A DNA stretch of 64,000 nucleotides, taken from Strigamia acuminata (lineage: Eukaryota; Arthropoda; Chilopoda; Geophilomorpha; Linotaeniidae). Position 1 is the first letter of the stretch. Each line of letters starts with the position of its first letter. Position numbers and translations under genes: made by a program. Positions 21,717-32,088 of this stretch are shown here, one piece after another. The notes under the pieces were generated by a model. That model was not told the origin of the DNA and did not search any database. It saw only the letters and a program-made list of their open reading frames with translations. Location of the stretch: positions 37,049,211 through 37,113,210 of the forward strand of contig OX442314.1 in assembly GCA_949358305.1 (NCBI GenBank), read 5' to 3'.

Positions 21717-22925
21717 ATCACTTGTCCTTCGGATAACCGTAAAAGTCTGGTGGTCTCTTATTTCGCACAGGACGCAGACTACGAGCAACTGGAAGAGCGG
21801 CACTTGAGCCAGGAACGGCAAGCGTTGATGGCCCACGAACAGGCAAAAGAGGGACCGGAACCAGGGCAGTGGTTTGTGGCACAACAGTGGGTGCTGGTGT
21901 GGCAAGTGGTAGCAGGTATAGTTGGTGGAATGTTCATATTTACAGGTGGAACTGTCGGTTGTGGAGTTGGAAGCAAAGAAAGAAGCGAACTTCCGCAATC
22001 TTTCCCCTCAATATGAGGCAATATTGCACCATCCGAGCGCGGACACAACTGATCCACGTGGCGGCTCCAAATAACGTCCAGTGCGACCTCAACGTCGTAT
22101 GTGGTGGAGGACGTTTTGCGGCGAACAATTTCGGGAATCCAACGTTTGGTGCCTCGATAATCTCGAGCGAACACCAATTCATCTGGCTCGAAATGACGTG
22201 GCGTTTTGGTTTGCCCAGTTTCAGGCAACAACCTGGGATTCAACAAATGCAATCTGGAGCGCATCTCCCGATTTGTAAACGCCAATGCAGGTGAGACTTT
22301 AGTTGTGGCATGCGGTGTAGAGCAGTACGACGCAAGAAAATGCGACACAGCGTCTGACAGCGAAAACCTTACAGCCAGCAACTTGTCTACCTGATTTTTG
22401 CAGGTTTTCACAAACCCTTCCACTGCACCATTTGTAGCGGGGTGGTACGGTGGCGAAAGAGTGTGACGAATCCCGTTGACGGCCAAAAAGTTGCGAAATT
22501 CCTGTGAGGTAAACTGAGGTCCATTATCAGTGTGGAAATGCAGCGGCAGTCCATGACACTCGAATCACGACTTCACAACAGCAATGGTGGCGGCAGCGGT
22601 CGTAGTTGACATCGCGCGAACTTCACACCATTTGGATTTGGCGTCGACGGCAAGCAAAAACATCGAGTTGTGGAAGGGACCGGCGAAATCCAGGTGCACT
22701 CGACTCCACACCTGATCAGGGACAGGCCACTTGACGGTGTTAGACTTCGGAAGATCGGGTAGGCTTTGCTGGCAAACATCACAACTTTTGATCGTGCGCT
22801 TGTTGTCTGCATCGATTCCAGGCCACCAAACCGTGGCTCAAGCCAACGATTTTGTACGGACAATACCGTAGTGGCCAGCGTGGAGTTCGATGAGAACCGA
22901 GCGCTGAACAGCAGAAGGAATTACC
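21717..22925 (-). pseudogene. Decayed Gypsy-type integrase (pol C-terminus)
   Basis: The minus strand encodes, in order, the integrase HHCC zinc site (LHAGHYGIVRT, CDVCQQSLP), the catalytic core (VHLDFAGPF, then HTDNGPQFTSQEF), and GIRHTLSPPYHPATNGAVEG carrying the final region with the glutamate. The C-terminal tail ends RPPDFYGYPKDK and a stop near 21717. Two in-frame TGA codons interrupt it, one before the zinc-site tryptophans (about 22836) and one before ECHGLP (about 22567). Both sit where CGA (Arg) is plausible, fitting CpG decay. A frame change is also needed near the C-terminal tail. No LTRs or upstream pol are present; it is truncated at about 22925. Confidence 0.82.
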
Positions 22926-23929
<1,004 letters not shown>

Positions 23930-24289
23930 TTAATTGAGAGGGATCAGGACGGAGAGAACGGAAGCGATCGAGAATCGGCTCTCGATGATTTTAGGCGGAA
24001 AATAAATTATCGCCGTTGGATTCCTAACCGGGTCAACCTCGACCCTGTCTAACACCAATTGAGCCCCCAAATCGTCCACCGCTCGCGTGGTGTCTCCCAT
24101 TAAACTCGCCGCCATGTCTTGGGCAGGTTCTCTCTGATTAGTGGTCAAAGCAGCAGAAATTGCATGCCACCCAAACTTGGTCACAACATCTCTACCCACC
24201 AAACCTGGGCCAAGCCGACCTACAATTATAAAATCATTTAATTTTCTACATCCAGCCATCAGAACCATCATGTTGACACTACCAAACAC
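23930..24289 (-). CDS. Hypothetical 119-residue open frame
   Basis: Begins MFGSVNMMVLMAGC and includes LGPGLVGRDVVTKFGWHA and TTNQREPAQDMAASLMGD. Composition is protein-like rather than repetitive, and codons are not biased to AT as in the surroundings, so it may be an exon or the remnant of a longer gene. I do not recognise a domain. No splice sites could be assigned with confidence and there is no obvious promoter or poly(A) signal. It could equally be an inserted foreign fragment. Confidence 0.35.
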   Translation of the reverse strand: MFGSVNMMVLMAGCRKLNDFIIVGRLGPGLVGRDVVTKFGWHAISAALTTNQREPAQDMAASLMGDTTRAVDDLGAQLVLDRVEVDPVRNPTAIIYFPPKIIESRFSIASVLSVLIPLN

Positions 24290-25677
24290 CTCAATCGGTT
24301 GATGTTGGTAGGCGGTACAACTTCACTTTTTGAAAATGCTGCGATCCGGGTTTTTATCAAGCAAATTACTAATTAATAGGCTTGAAACCGCAGGTGAATG
24401 CTTAAAAAGACTTATATCGCGGCCACAAATTATCTAGGGTTAATTTAATGGAAAATAAAAAGACAGTTTTCAATATAAAAATCATACAAATGTTTTATTT
24501 GGTTTAATTACAATGACTAGTTAAAAATATGAGAATAATAAGCGACAACAATGGAAAAGCTTGCAACGACTGTTGCAAGCTACAAGCGTCAGAAATGGCG
24601 CTTGACAACACACAGTTGTTAGGAAAATGGCTTCGCTATTTTCCTCTCGTCACTCACGTACGATGGTCCTTTTGACGATGGTTCACGTGAGTCTACTGCT
24701 CGGCGTGCGACGGCTCGTGGGCGGTGGTTGACGTCGGGCAGGCTTCCGATTCTCGTTCGATGGCGGTGGCAACAGTTCGCGCTGCTGCGATGGCGATGGT
24801 TCACGGGAGACGGGAACTTCTCGTTACGGTGGCTGAAATTAGCGACGGCTAATTTAAGCTGGATTGCTGGCTTTGTGCTTTGGTACACAAAGATAGCAGG
24901 TGAAACTAAGTTCAAATCACGGTCCTCTGTCAATACGAATTGTCGGAGCAAGAACGCAGTGATGTTGAGGTTTGTGATGTTTGAATTAGAGTCCCGATTG
25001 AAGCTAGGGATTTCTCCCCTCGGTCACATGATCTGACTAGGCGTGTGCCACAGTCAAATTAATTAGAAGACACAATTAATTTATCTTCTAAGTTGGTGAA
25101 CATTTTGAGATCACCACAAAAAGTATCGTACTGTGTATCTATAATACACTGGTACCGCTGAAGAAATCCACAAACGTACCTACCACAAAATCTGAATAAT
25201 GACTAGCGCAATCAAACTTGCAAATTGGGACAAAAATTGAATAAAAACGCAAATATCTCGAGAACGAAAGCTCGGATTTTCATAAAATAAACACCAAACG
25301 AAATAATGAAAAAAACTGCACCAGAAACGTTAATGAAACAACACTACCCACAACTAACGATTAATATACATTTAATTGAACAATACATGCATTTTTTTGA
25401 GAACCCTTGAATAAACCTCCTTGCGTTGTCGGGCCTGTTATACAGTATGTGGGCCACCCAGTATTTTGATATGATGCAATTCCAACCACACATATATTAC
25501 GAATATATTTCTTTTATACAACAGGATAAATTTATTCGTAAAAAGCATTTTAATTTTGCCTTTTGCACAGCCTGAAAGTTAACTAAATGCAGTTCTAAGT
25601 GGTCTCTTGTCAATCGAAGCTCCTCTAGAAGTGTACTCAACTATATTGGTGTCATTAAAAGTGATTGATGATTTTAT
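24290..25677. other. Intergenic, no gene recognised
   Basis: A GC-richer patch at about 24600-25050 has the composition of an LTR or CpG-rich promoter, with a TTGCAACGACTGTTGCAAGC hairpin at about 24560. I could find no paired copy or coding region. The rest is AT-rich. Confidence 0.4.
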
Positions 25678-25995
25678 GTGAGTATTTTCATGCGATATTG
25701 CATCTTGAGCTTAAAGCTTGTCCGTTTTGCAAACAGTAGTCGAATTCGCACTGCCGCGAACGTTTATGTGGACGCAATGGCAGCACTTGCTGGGCATGTA
25801 TATTTATTGAAGAAGGAGACGAAGAAAGGTTTGTTGACGTGGGAAGAAATCGTTCTGCTGCAAGAAGAACAGAGGACACGGATTGGAACATTTCTTCCAA
25901 CGTCGGACAGCGAATTGTTCTCTGACGGAGACGAGGTGGAGGAAGAACAAGAACTTGAATTGATAAGTGTTACTTCGTCAGATAATGTAAAATAA
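25678..25995 (+). CDS. Small hypothetical ORF with acidic tail
   Basis: The first ATG is at 25690, giving about 100 residues. The part from AALAGHVYLLKKETKKGL to the end is mixed hydrophobic and charged, ending with an acidic stretch (SDGDEVEEEQELELIS) and a stop followed by TAAATAAATAAATAAA. It may be the last exon of a larger gene or a small protein. No domain recognised. The minisatellite starts 80 bp downstream. Confidence 0.35.
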   Translation: MSIFMRYCILSLKLVRFANSSRIRTAANVYVDAMAALAGHVYLLKKETKKGLLTWEEIVLLQEEQRTRIGTFLPTSDSELFSDGDEVEEEQELELISVTSSDNVK

Positions 25996-26077
25996 ATAAA
26001 TAAATAAATCGTTGAGTGTGTAATGCTTCGTTTTGATTGCCTTTGGAGAGAGAGACACACAAATGTAATTTATTTGG

Positions 26078-26405
26078 ACGAAAATCCACGAAAATTGATG
26101 AAAAAATCGAAAATTAATGAAAAATTCACGAAAACTGACGAAAGATTTCACGAAAATTGATGAAAAATCCACGAAAATTGATGAAAAAATTGAAAATTAA
26201 TGAAAAATCCACGAAAACTGACGAAAAATCCACAAAAATTGATGAAAAATCCACGAAAATTGATGAAAAATCCACGAAAATTGATGAAAAAACGAAAATT
26301 GATGAAAAATCCACGAAAACTGACGAAAAATCCACGAAAATTGATGAAAAATCTACGAAAATTGATGAAAAATCCAAGAAAATTGATAAAAAAAAAATCC
26401 TAGAA
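26078..26405. repeat. 21 bp minisatellite
   Basis: About fifteen tandem units of GAAAATTGATGAAAAATCCAC with A/G variants (AAAACTGACG). The unit length is a multiple of three, so long repetitive open frames occur on both strands. These are not taken as genes. Confidence 0.9.
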
Positions 26406-26981
26406 AATTAAATTGAAATTGTGGTCTGCTGGTAACGTGTGCAGACTCCTGGTGGCAAAATGTGTTGAGGAAAAATTCCAATACGCAAACAAGCATCATG
26501 GAAAAAATGTACTCGTCGAACGAGGGAGAAACCGCCGATAAAATAACGAGGAAGATGAGGCGAAGCGCGGACTGGTTCTCAAGCTGAAAAGAGACTCGCT
26601 TTCTATGATTACTGCTCGCCCAAGGTAGCAAAACGGATATTTAAATAGGTTTGAAGTGTCCAATTCTCCATTGCTTGTAATTTTCAATGTCACTCTGTAG
26701 AAAATGGCGTCGTTTTGCCAAAGTGGCCCATCGTTCAACCCTGATACAGTTATTATTTCTCCAATTGCTTTGATGGTGTAGCAAAAAGAAATAGAACAAT
26801 AATGAAGTTTGTGTCGAAACAAGGAATTTATGAATGCAAATATTTTTATTTACTTCTCATCGAAGGGCCCCTCGAGTTTCGCTTTCCTGCGGTAGCGCAG
26901 TCGCCAACTGCGCAGTTCGAATCAACTTAACGTCGACGATACGTCGTCGCCGAAACTACACGACGGCCACGTTTCTGTCGA
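26406..26981. other. Intergenic upstream of the FLYWCH gene
   Basis: A minus-strand open frame at 26496-26822 includes VSGLNDGPLWQNDAIFYRVT, which looks protein-like, but no family is recognised and it has no upstream support. The 26850-26981 stretch is GC-richer and leads into the TATA box. Confidence 0.35.
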
Positions 26982-26989
26982 TATAAATA
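26982..26989 (+). promoter_or_regulatory. TATA box of the FLYWCH/AT-hook gene
   Basis: TATAAATA lies 51 bp before the ATG at 27040, placing transcription start near 27012-27020 and leaving a short leader. Confidence 0.6.
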
Positions 26990-27039
26990 CAAACAAAATT
27001 AGTTTCCATTCACCGTTCATCGACGCCGTGAACATCGAA

Positions 27040-27675
27040 ATGTCTACTGGTATTACAATGGGCCAAACTAGTCGCGGAAAACCAAAGCTGTATCTGAAAG
27101 GCTACGCGTACGTCATCGATAAGAGGAAAAGTGACCGAATTTATTGGAAATGCGAGCAGTGGCGTCTAGTTCCACGCTGTCCAGGACGCGTGACTACTAG
27201 TCCAAACACCGTGCAACCGTCGATCATCATCGCACCAACACAGCATAGCCATTTGCCGGATGCAACTTCGACAAGTCGCAAGTCGCAAGTCGTTAAGGCC
27301 GCAGTTGCAGCCGAAGCAATGGAGGCCAAGTTGACTTTGCCGGCCGAGAAGATCGTCGAACGATCACGACGTCCCGGACGGCCGAAGAAGCTAGACAGTG
27401 TATTATTAAAGCAGAAAATCAAACAAAAAGTTGCACGCGCAAAAAACGAAGTTGCACATACAAAGAATCGAGTTGCACGTGCAAAAAATGCACTTGCGAA
27501 ATCAAAAAATGCACTTGTGGAATCAAAAAAAGCACTTGCGGAATCAAGAAATGCACTTGCAGATGCGGAAAATACAAATGCAGAAGCAAAATATGCACTT
27601 GCAGATGCAGAAAGTGCACATACAGATGCAAAAATGCATCTTTACATACAAAAATCCGCTTTATTTAGATGTTAG
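27040..27675 (+). CDS. FLYWCH zinc finger and AT-hook protein with repeat-built helix
   Basis: The 211-residue frame starts at ATG 27040, the first after the TATA box. Residues 11-74 form a FLYWCH finger: RGKPKLYLKGYAY, IYWKC (Cys38), PRCPGR (Cys47) and HSH (His69 and His71). An AT-hook (RRPGRPKKLD) follows near residue 110. The C-terminal third is a run of about ten 7-residue units of the ALAESKN type, encoded by 21 bp DNA repeats (27421-27640), predicted to be one long charged helix. FLYWCH fingers bind DNA, so a nuclear DNA-binding role is inferred. Poly(A) signals AATAAA at 27693 and 27708 are close behind the stop, so the gene looks complete and intronless. It might also be a retroposed or transposon-derived gene. 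Confidence 0.75.
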   Translation: MSTGITMGQTSRGKPKLYLKGYAYVIDKRKSDRIYWKCEQWRLVPRCPGRVTTSPNTVQPSIIIAPTQHSHLPDATSTSRKSQVVKAAVAAEAMEAKLTLPAEKIVERSRRPGRPKKLDSVLLKQKIKQKVARAKNEVAHTKNRVARAKNALAKSKNALVESKKALAESRNALADAENTNAEAKYALADAESAHTDAKMHLYIQKSALFRC

Positions 27676-27713
27676 AACTGAAGTTTCTGTTTAATAAATT
27701 ATTTCTGAATAAA

Positions 27714-28080
27714 GTGATACTCCGTATTTTATAATTTATACAAAACACGTTTGTAGGTCTGCTAGTCTTTTATTAGCAGTGATTGTTCATGGAATCGATA
27801 ATTTTCCGAGGTGAGAGATAGGTTTTATCGAATTCATTTGGTCTGCTAAAATTTTGGATTTTTGTCGGCGCCATTTTGTTGGAAATTCCGCCTTGTCGTT
27901 GGGAAGAAATGCTCGAGCAATTTGCGATTATGTTTTGTACTGATAACTGTGAAATTCCCACAATAAACTAGCGTTAAAATCCGTTTCTCTTGAAACAATG
28001 TGTTGATTTGTCAAAAAGCGTCTCCTTTTTGACGGTGAATGCAACTATCTTTACAGCAGCAAAAGAAAGACAACCTTCTT
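27714..28080. other. Intergenic, nothing recognised
   Basis: Short spacer to the right of the FLYWCH gene, no feature visible. Confidence 0.5.
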
Positions 28081-28340
28081 CTTAAAAGTAAAAACAAGCA
28101 CTATTTTATTTATTTCAAATTCAGGATTATAAAGTAAAAGGGGAAAGTAATTCCAGGAAAGTAAAACAAAAGGTATGAAAAAGGTCAAAAAAGCCACACA
28201 ATGACCAACGTCACCACATCTGAAGACAATTACAATTTCTGAGTAAAACACAACAAAACATCAATTTTCTTCCCAAAATTCACAAGAACAATTATTTCTA
28301 AAAATATCAACTTTTGAAACTTGCAACTCTTCCCATAATT
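28081..28340. repeat. Diverged repeat module Y, copy 1
   Basis: Shares an order of motifs with 58140-58400: a GGGGAAA stretch, AAAGGTCAAA/AAAGGGTCAAA, CACACAATG, CGTCACC, CAATTACA and TTCTTCCAAAATTCACA-like blocks. Similarity is partial, so it is an old pair. Both copies lie close to a gag-only element. Confidence 0.5.
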
Positions 28341-28364
28341 AATTGTGGCATCAATTGAGGCATA

Positions 28365-28680
28365 AAATTCAGTCGTTTTGGTCATTTGAGACATTGAATT
28401 CAAATGACCAAAACGACTGAATTTAATTTCTCAAATGACCAAAACGACTAAAATAAATGTCTAAATTAGTCTAAATTAACGAAAACGACTAAAATAAATG
28501 TCTAAATTGGTCTAAATTAACGAAAACGACTAAAATAAACGTCTAAATTGGTCTAAAATAACCAAAACGACTAAAATAAATGTCTAAATTAACAAAAATG
28601 AGGAAAATAGATCTCTGAATTGGTCTAAATTAACCAAAATGACTAGAACAAACATCAAAATTGATAAATAAGACGAAAAA
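28365..28680. repeat. Minisatellite in the leader of gag-only copy 1
   Basis: Imperfect tandem units of about 30 and 42 bp around CAAATGACCAAAACGACTGA and AACGACTAAAATAAATGTCTA. The same family is at 31380-31625, left of gag-only copy 2. Confidence 0.8.
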
Positions 28681-29145
28681 TAAATTTTATTAAAGCATCC
28701 CCGATAAGAAAAATTCAAAATTTTGCTGCCCAAAACAGTGGGCACTGACCGTGAATTGGCCAAAGGTTTGGTCGTGATCGATAATATTCTTCACCCTCGA
28801 GTAAAGAATGTTCATTGCTTTTATTATTAGCTTCCGTTTGAGTTGTCATCTTTCTAAAATATTTTTCAATTCCGTAGTGCGGCTTTCATTTAGTAAACTA
28901 AAAAATAGCATCACAACCACTAGGGGCGCTAGTGTCGCCGGTCAAGTGACCTAGTTGCCAAAAAAGGCAGAGAGTGGCGCCTCTTACCATTCTTTACTCC
29001 GTGCTTGGACAAGCTTGGACAAGCTCTGTGCTAACGGCGTGCTTGTGTGTTGCGGACCATCTGTTCCGCCATTGCTCATTTGGAGAGACGATTTGCTGGA
29101 ACAACACGCGTTACGAGAAGGTTTGACCGAATTACGAACGAAAAG

Positions 29146-30027
29146 ATGGCCGAAATAGAAGCGATTGTAGCGAAAATCCGAGGCGGAGAACTAACAACAG
29201 ACGACGAATGGAAAAAGTTGAGGATCCGCGAGATCAAGCCATTGTTGCAAGAACGTAATATTGTGCCGCCAAAGTTGAAACTTGACATGTTGAACACATT
29301 ACGACAAGCGTGGCGTACGGAAACGGGATTCGCAGAAGATGAGGAGGAAGAGGAAGAAGAAAAAGACGAAGACGAAGACGACGAATTAATCGAAGAAGGA
29401 AACAACGACGGAAAACGCGAAGTGAACGTAGAACCAGAGGTGAACGGGATAATAGAATTGACGGAAAAGTTGAGTCAGTTGGAAGTAAAAAAGGCGCAAA
29501 AACTACCACGATTTTCGGGCGATGAGAACGAGCTGCGTGCGACGACGCAATGGTTAAAGGACGTTGACGAATACGCGAAAGAACATAAATGGACGAATAC
29601 GACCAAAGTAACAAAGGCGGCAGCAGCGTTGGACGGACCCGCGAAAATGTGGCACGATAACGAAGGAACGACGATGCGAAAGTTTAACGAGTGGGCGGCC
29701 GAGTTGAAAAGGAATTTTCCGGATCAACAAGCGGGGCAGACGGGCCGAAGAAGGAGGAGAGGCAGAGGCAGAGGAAAGTCGACGGCGGAGGGAGTGGATG
29801 TGGGACCAGAGACGGCGACGACTACCGAAGGTGATGGAGCGGAGCCGCGGATGCAGGCGGAGGGAGTAGAGTGTCAGCAGGAAGTGCCAGTGCCCAATTC
29901 AACGAGGCCGGAGCAGGACGTGAGACCAGCCACGAGCAGAGCGAGATCCGTGCGGGAGTCCAAGCCGCCAGGATGGCAGGCAGACTTCGAGATGACTAAT
30001 TGGAGAAAGAAGAAGACAGGAAACTGA
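29146..30027 (+). CDS. Gag-only retrotransposon protein, copy 1 (gag fused to pol tail)
   Basis: The 293-residue frame starts at ATG 29146 (MAEIEAIVAKIRGGEL). Residues about 20-60 resemble a SAP motif (LRIREIKPLLQERNI...KLKLDMLNTLRQ). An acidic run follows (EEEEEEEKDEDEDD). A Gag capsid-like region has LPRFSGDENELRATTQWLKD and FNEWAAELKRNFP, and a basic RRRRRGRGRGK ends the Gag part. The frame then passes directly to DVGPETATTTEGDGA and a tail ending ESKPPGWQADFEMTNW, the kind of C-terminus found at the end of Gypsy pol. Protease, RT and integrase are absent, so the ORF is an in-frame internal-deletion product. It can supply Gag only. Very close to copy 2 at 57182. Confidence 0.8.
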   Translation: MAEIEAIVAKIRGGELTTDDEWKKLRIREIKPLLQERNIVPPKLKLDMLNTLRQAWRTETGFAEDEEEEEEEKDEDEDDELIEEGNNDGKREVNVEPEVNGIIELTEKLSQLEVKKAQKLPRFSGDENELRATTQWLKDVDEYAKEHKWTNTTKVTKAAAALDGPAKMWHDNEGTTMRKFNEWAAELKRNFPDQQAGQTGRRRRRGRGRGKSTAEGVDVGPETATTTEGDGAEPRMQAEGVECQQEVPVPNSTRPEQDVRPATSRARSVRESKPPGWQADFEMTNWRKKKTGN

Positions 30028-30120
30028 ACTTTTGTGAATTGAACTTTGAAGTGTTTTAATTCTTTTTTTATTGAATGAGTTTGTGTTTGGTTTAATTCTT
30101 TTGTTTTTTGGTTTTGTGTT

Positions 30121-30240
30121 GGGGGGAGGGATGTAGTGTCGTCATTTATTGTTAATTTTGTAATTGGCCGCCAGCAGGCGCTAAGTGTTGTAATGTTATA
30201 TAAGTCAAGTACTTGTATAACCAATATTAAATTTTATTTT
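30121..30240 (+). repeat. Polypurine tract and LTR start of gag-only copy 1
   Basis: GGGGGGAGGGA at 30121-30131 is followed by TGTAGTGTCGTC, the same arrangement as at 9163-9180. The end of this LTR is unclear in AT-rich DNA after about 30240, and no matching 5' LTR was found upstream. The stretch 30241-30417 is AT-rich with nothing recognised. Confidence 0.6.
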
Positions 30241-30417
30241 TTTAATTTTTTTGTTTTTAACGTTTTATAATAAAATAATAATGAATATTAAATTTATATA
30301 AGTGAATTTGCCTGCATTTTATTTTCCAGCTTTTTTTGTAAAGCATGGTCTTTTACATTTTAAGAAATTATTTTCCTTGTGATTTCTATGGAGATCACAA
30401 CCCGATCATAGCAATTT

Positions 30418-31335
30418 AAAATTTCAATTATGCTCAAATTTATTTTAATTAAATATATGAATTTGTTAGATTTAAAATTTTAAAATTTGATTCGTTTCTT
30501 TTATTTATTTTGTCGCACGTCAAAATTAGGAATGCACCAAACACTAAAATCACCAAAGTGTTATTGTTTGAAATCAAAAAGAGCTGTAAATTATATTTTA
30601 TTTTATTTCTGATGTCCCAAACCACTCAGAATACGTCCCCTCCCTCTTAGCAACTCGTAGGTCACAAAAAGCGGTCATCAATGCGAAGTTTGACCAATAA
30701 ATTGACAAACAAAGCGGCTTCACGCTCAAGAGAAGACGTTTCATCTCGTCCTCATGGTTTCGGGTGTTCCAACTTTTAGTCAGAAGATCGTGAGATGCAT
30801 ACTATAGAAATGATCCTGTGAAGTATGATCTTAATTTTATCTGCACCGTTCAAAAACACCCACTTGTCAAATTGCACGCTATTAGATTGGTGCGTTGAAA
30901 TGTAATCACTGTTTTAAAATGGTAATTTGTTATTTTTCGCCCAATAAAAGTATTTTCCAATAGATAAAAGAGTAAATAAACATTATTGAACCCCCAATGT
31001 ATACTCGCAGTGCCCATTATTAATTCTCCACTAATATTACCGTAGTTGTGGTTATATGGATCAAATCTGGCGTGAATTCGGTAGACGGAAAACGTGATAT
31101 ATGAACGGAAAATTATTTTCTTACAAACCGATAAATAAACACTTATAAAAACCTATTTTAAATAGAAATTATTTATTTTTATTATTCAAATATTAATTAC
31201 ATCGTGTGGCTCTAAAAAGAGCCGATCGTTGCACGTGCAACGAAAATTAGGACCCAAATTCCGGAATTTTTAATCAAAATATGTTAAACGTTAAACTTAT
31301 ACGGAGTACCGTAATAAATGCTCTAATAGAACGTG
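30418..31335 (+). repeat. 0.9 kb interspersed repeat R, copy 1
   Basis: Starts AAATTTCAATTATGCTCAAA and runs to about ACGGAGTACC / GAACGTGAGGT. It is matched almost base for base by 61700-62590 in the same orientation. No terminal inverted repeats, LTR termini or protein-coding frame are visible. Near its right end it has GGCTCTAAAAAGAGCC (31208-31223), a small hairpin that is decayed in the other copy. Confidence 0.85.
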
Positions 31336-31379
31336 AGGTAGCTATTCAACGCCGTATCCCTTACAACGCGGGTCTAAAT

Positions 31380-31751
31380 TGACTAAAACTACTGAATTCA
31401 AAGTCTGAAATGACCAAAACGACTGAATTCAATGTCTCAAATGACCAAAACGACTGAATTTTATGTCTCAAATGACCAAAACGACTAAAATAGATGTCTA
31501 TATTGGTCTAAAATGACCAAAACGACTAAAATAGATGTCTATATTGGTCTAAATTAACGAAAACGACTAAAATAAATGTCTAAGTTAACAAAAAAAAGAA
31601 AAATGACTAAAACAAACATCAAAATTGATAAATAAGACGAAAAATAAATTTTTTTAGAGCATCTCCGATAAGAAAATTTCAAAATTTTGCTGTCCGAAAC
31701 AGTGGGCACTGACCGTGAATTGGCCAAAGGTTTGGTCGTGATCAATAATAT
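31380..31751 (+). repeat. Left part of gag-only copy 2 (leader minisatellite and unique leader)
   Basis: Minisatellite units as at 28365-28680 are followed by GTGGGCACTGACCGTGAATT and GGTTTGGTCGTGATC, matching 28735-28775 of copy 1. The match breaks at the copia insertion and resumes at 56744 (TCTTCACCCTCG), so this is the left half of an element split by the nested insertions. Confidence 0.85.
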
Positions 31752-31966
31752 TGTAGTTTTTGTTCTAATATGTTGGAGGCATAAAAATGGAGACGCGTGG
31801 TTGTTAGGTGAAAATATTAACAGTGATGGTTTTAATCTTAAACAGATGTTAAAAAGTGCGTGGAGCACCAAATACAATTCGGGTCACTGATTGGTCAGTG
31901 TCAGTGACAGGTGCACAGGTGACAAAGACACCTGGCGGACAGGAATACAACATTCAATAAACAACA
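31752..31966 (-). repeat. Copia 3' LTR (215 bp)
   Basis: Minus-strand termini TGTTGTTTATTG and AAAAACTACA. Preceded by AATAT target duplication on the left and by the polypurine tract on the right. Identical by eye to the two pieces of the 5' LTR. Confidence 0.93.
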
Positions 31967-32088
31967 CTTCCCCTGAATGGCAATATTCCTACATTTTAAA
32001 ATTCAAAACATTTTTCTTAAACAATTCAGACATTTAAAAAATTAAAGTATTCATTCACAAACAATTCAAATATTAAAAACAATATTTC

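Noticed and set aside
26126-26411. Long repetitive open frames on both strands
   Set aside because: Produced by a 21 bp minisatellite whose unit length is divisible by three.
26885-26925. Possible tRNA (GTTCGAATC-like B box)
   Set aside because: No acceptor stem or A box at proper spacing; cannot fold as a cloverleaf.
29076-29614. Minus-strand Ser-rich frames opposite the gag-only ORF
   Set aside because: Shadows of the acidic GAA/GAC codons on the coding strand.
31208-31223. Histone-mRNA-type stem-loop on the minus strand
   Set aside because: The hairpin fits the consensus, but no histone gene lies upstream, no purine-rich downstream element is present, and it is decayed in the second copy of repeat R.
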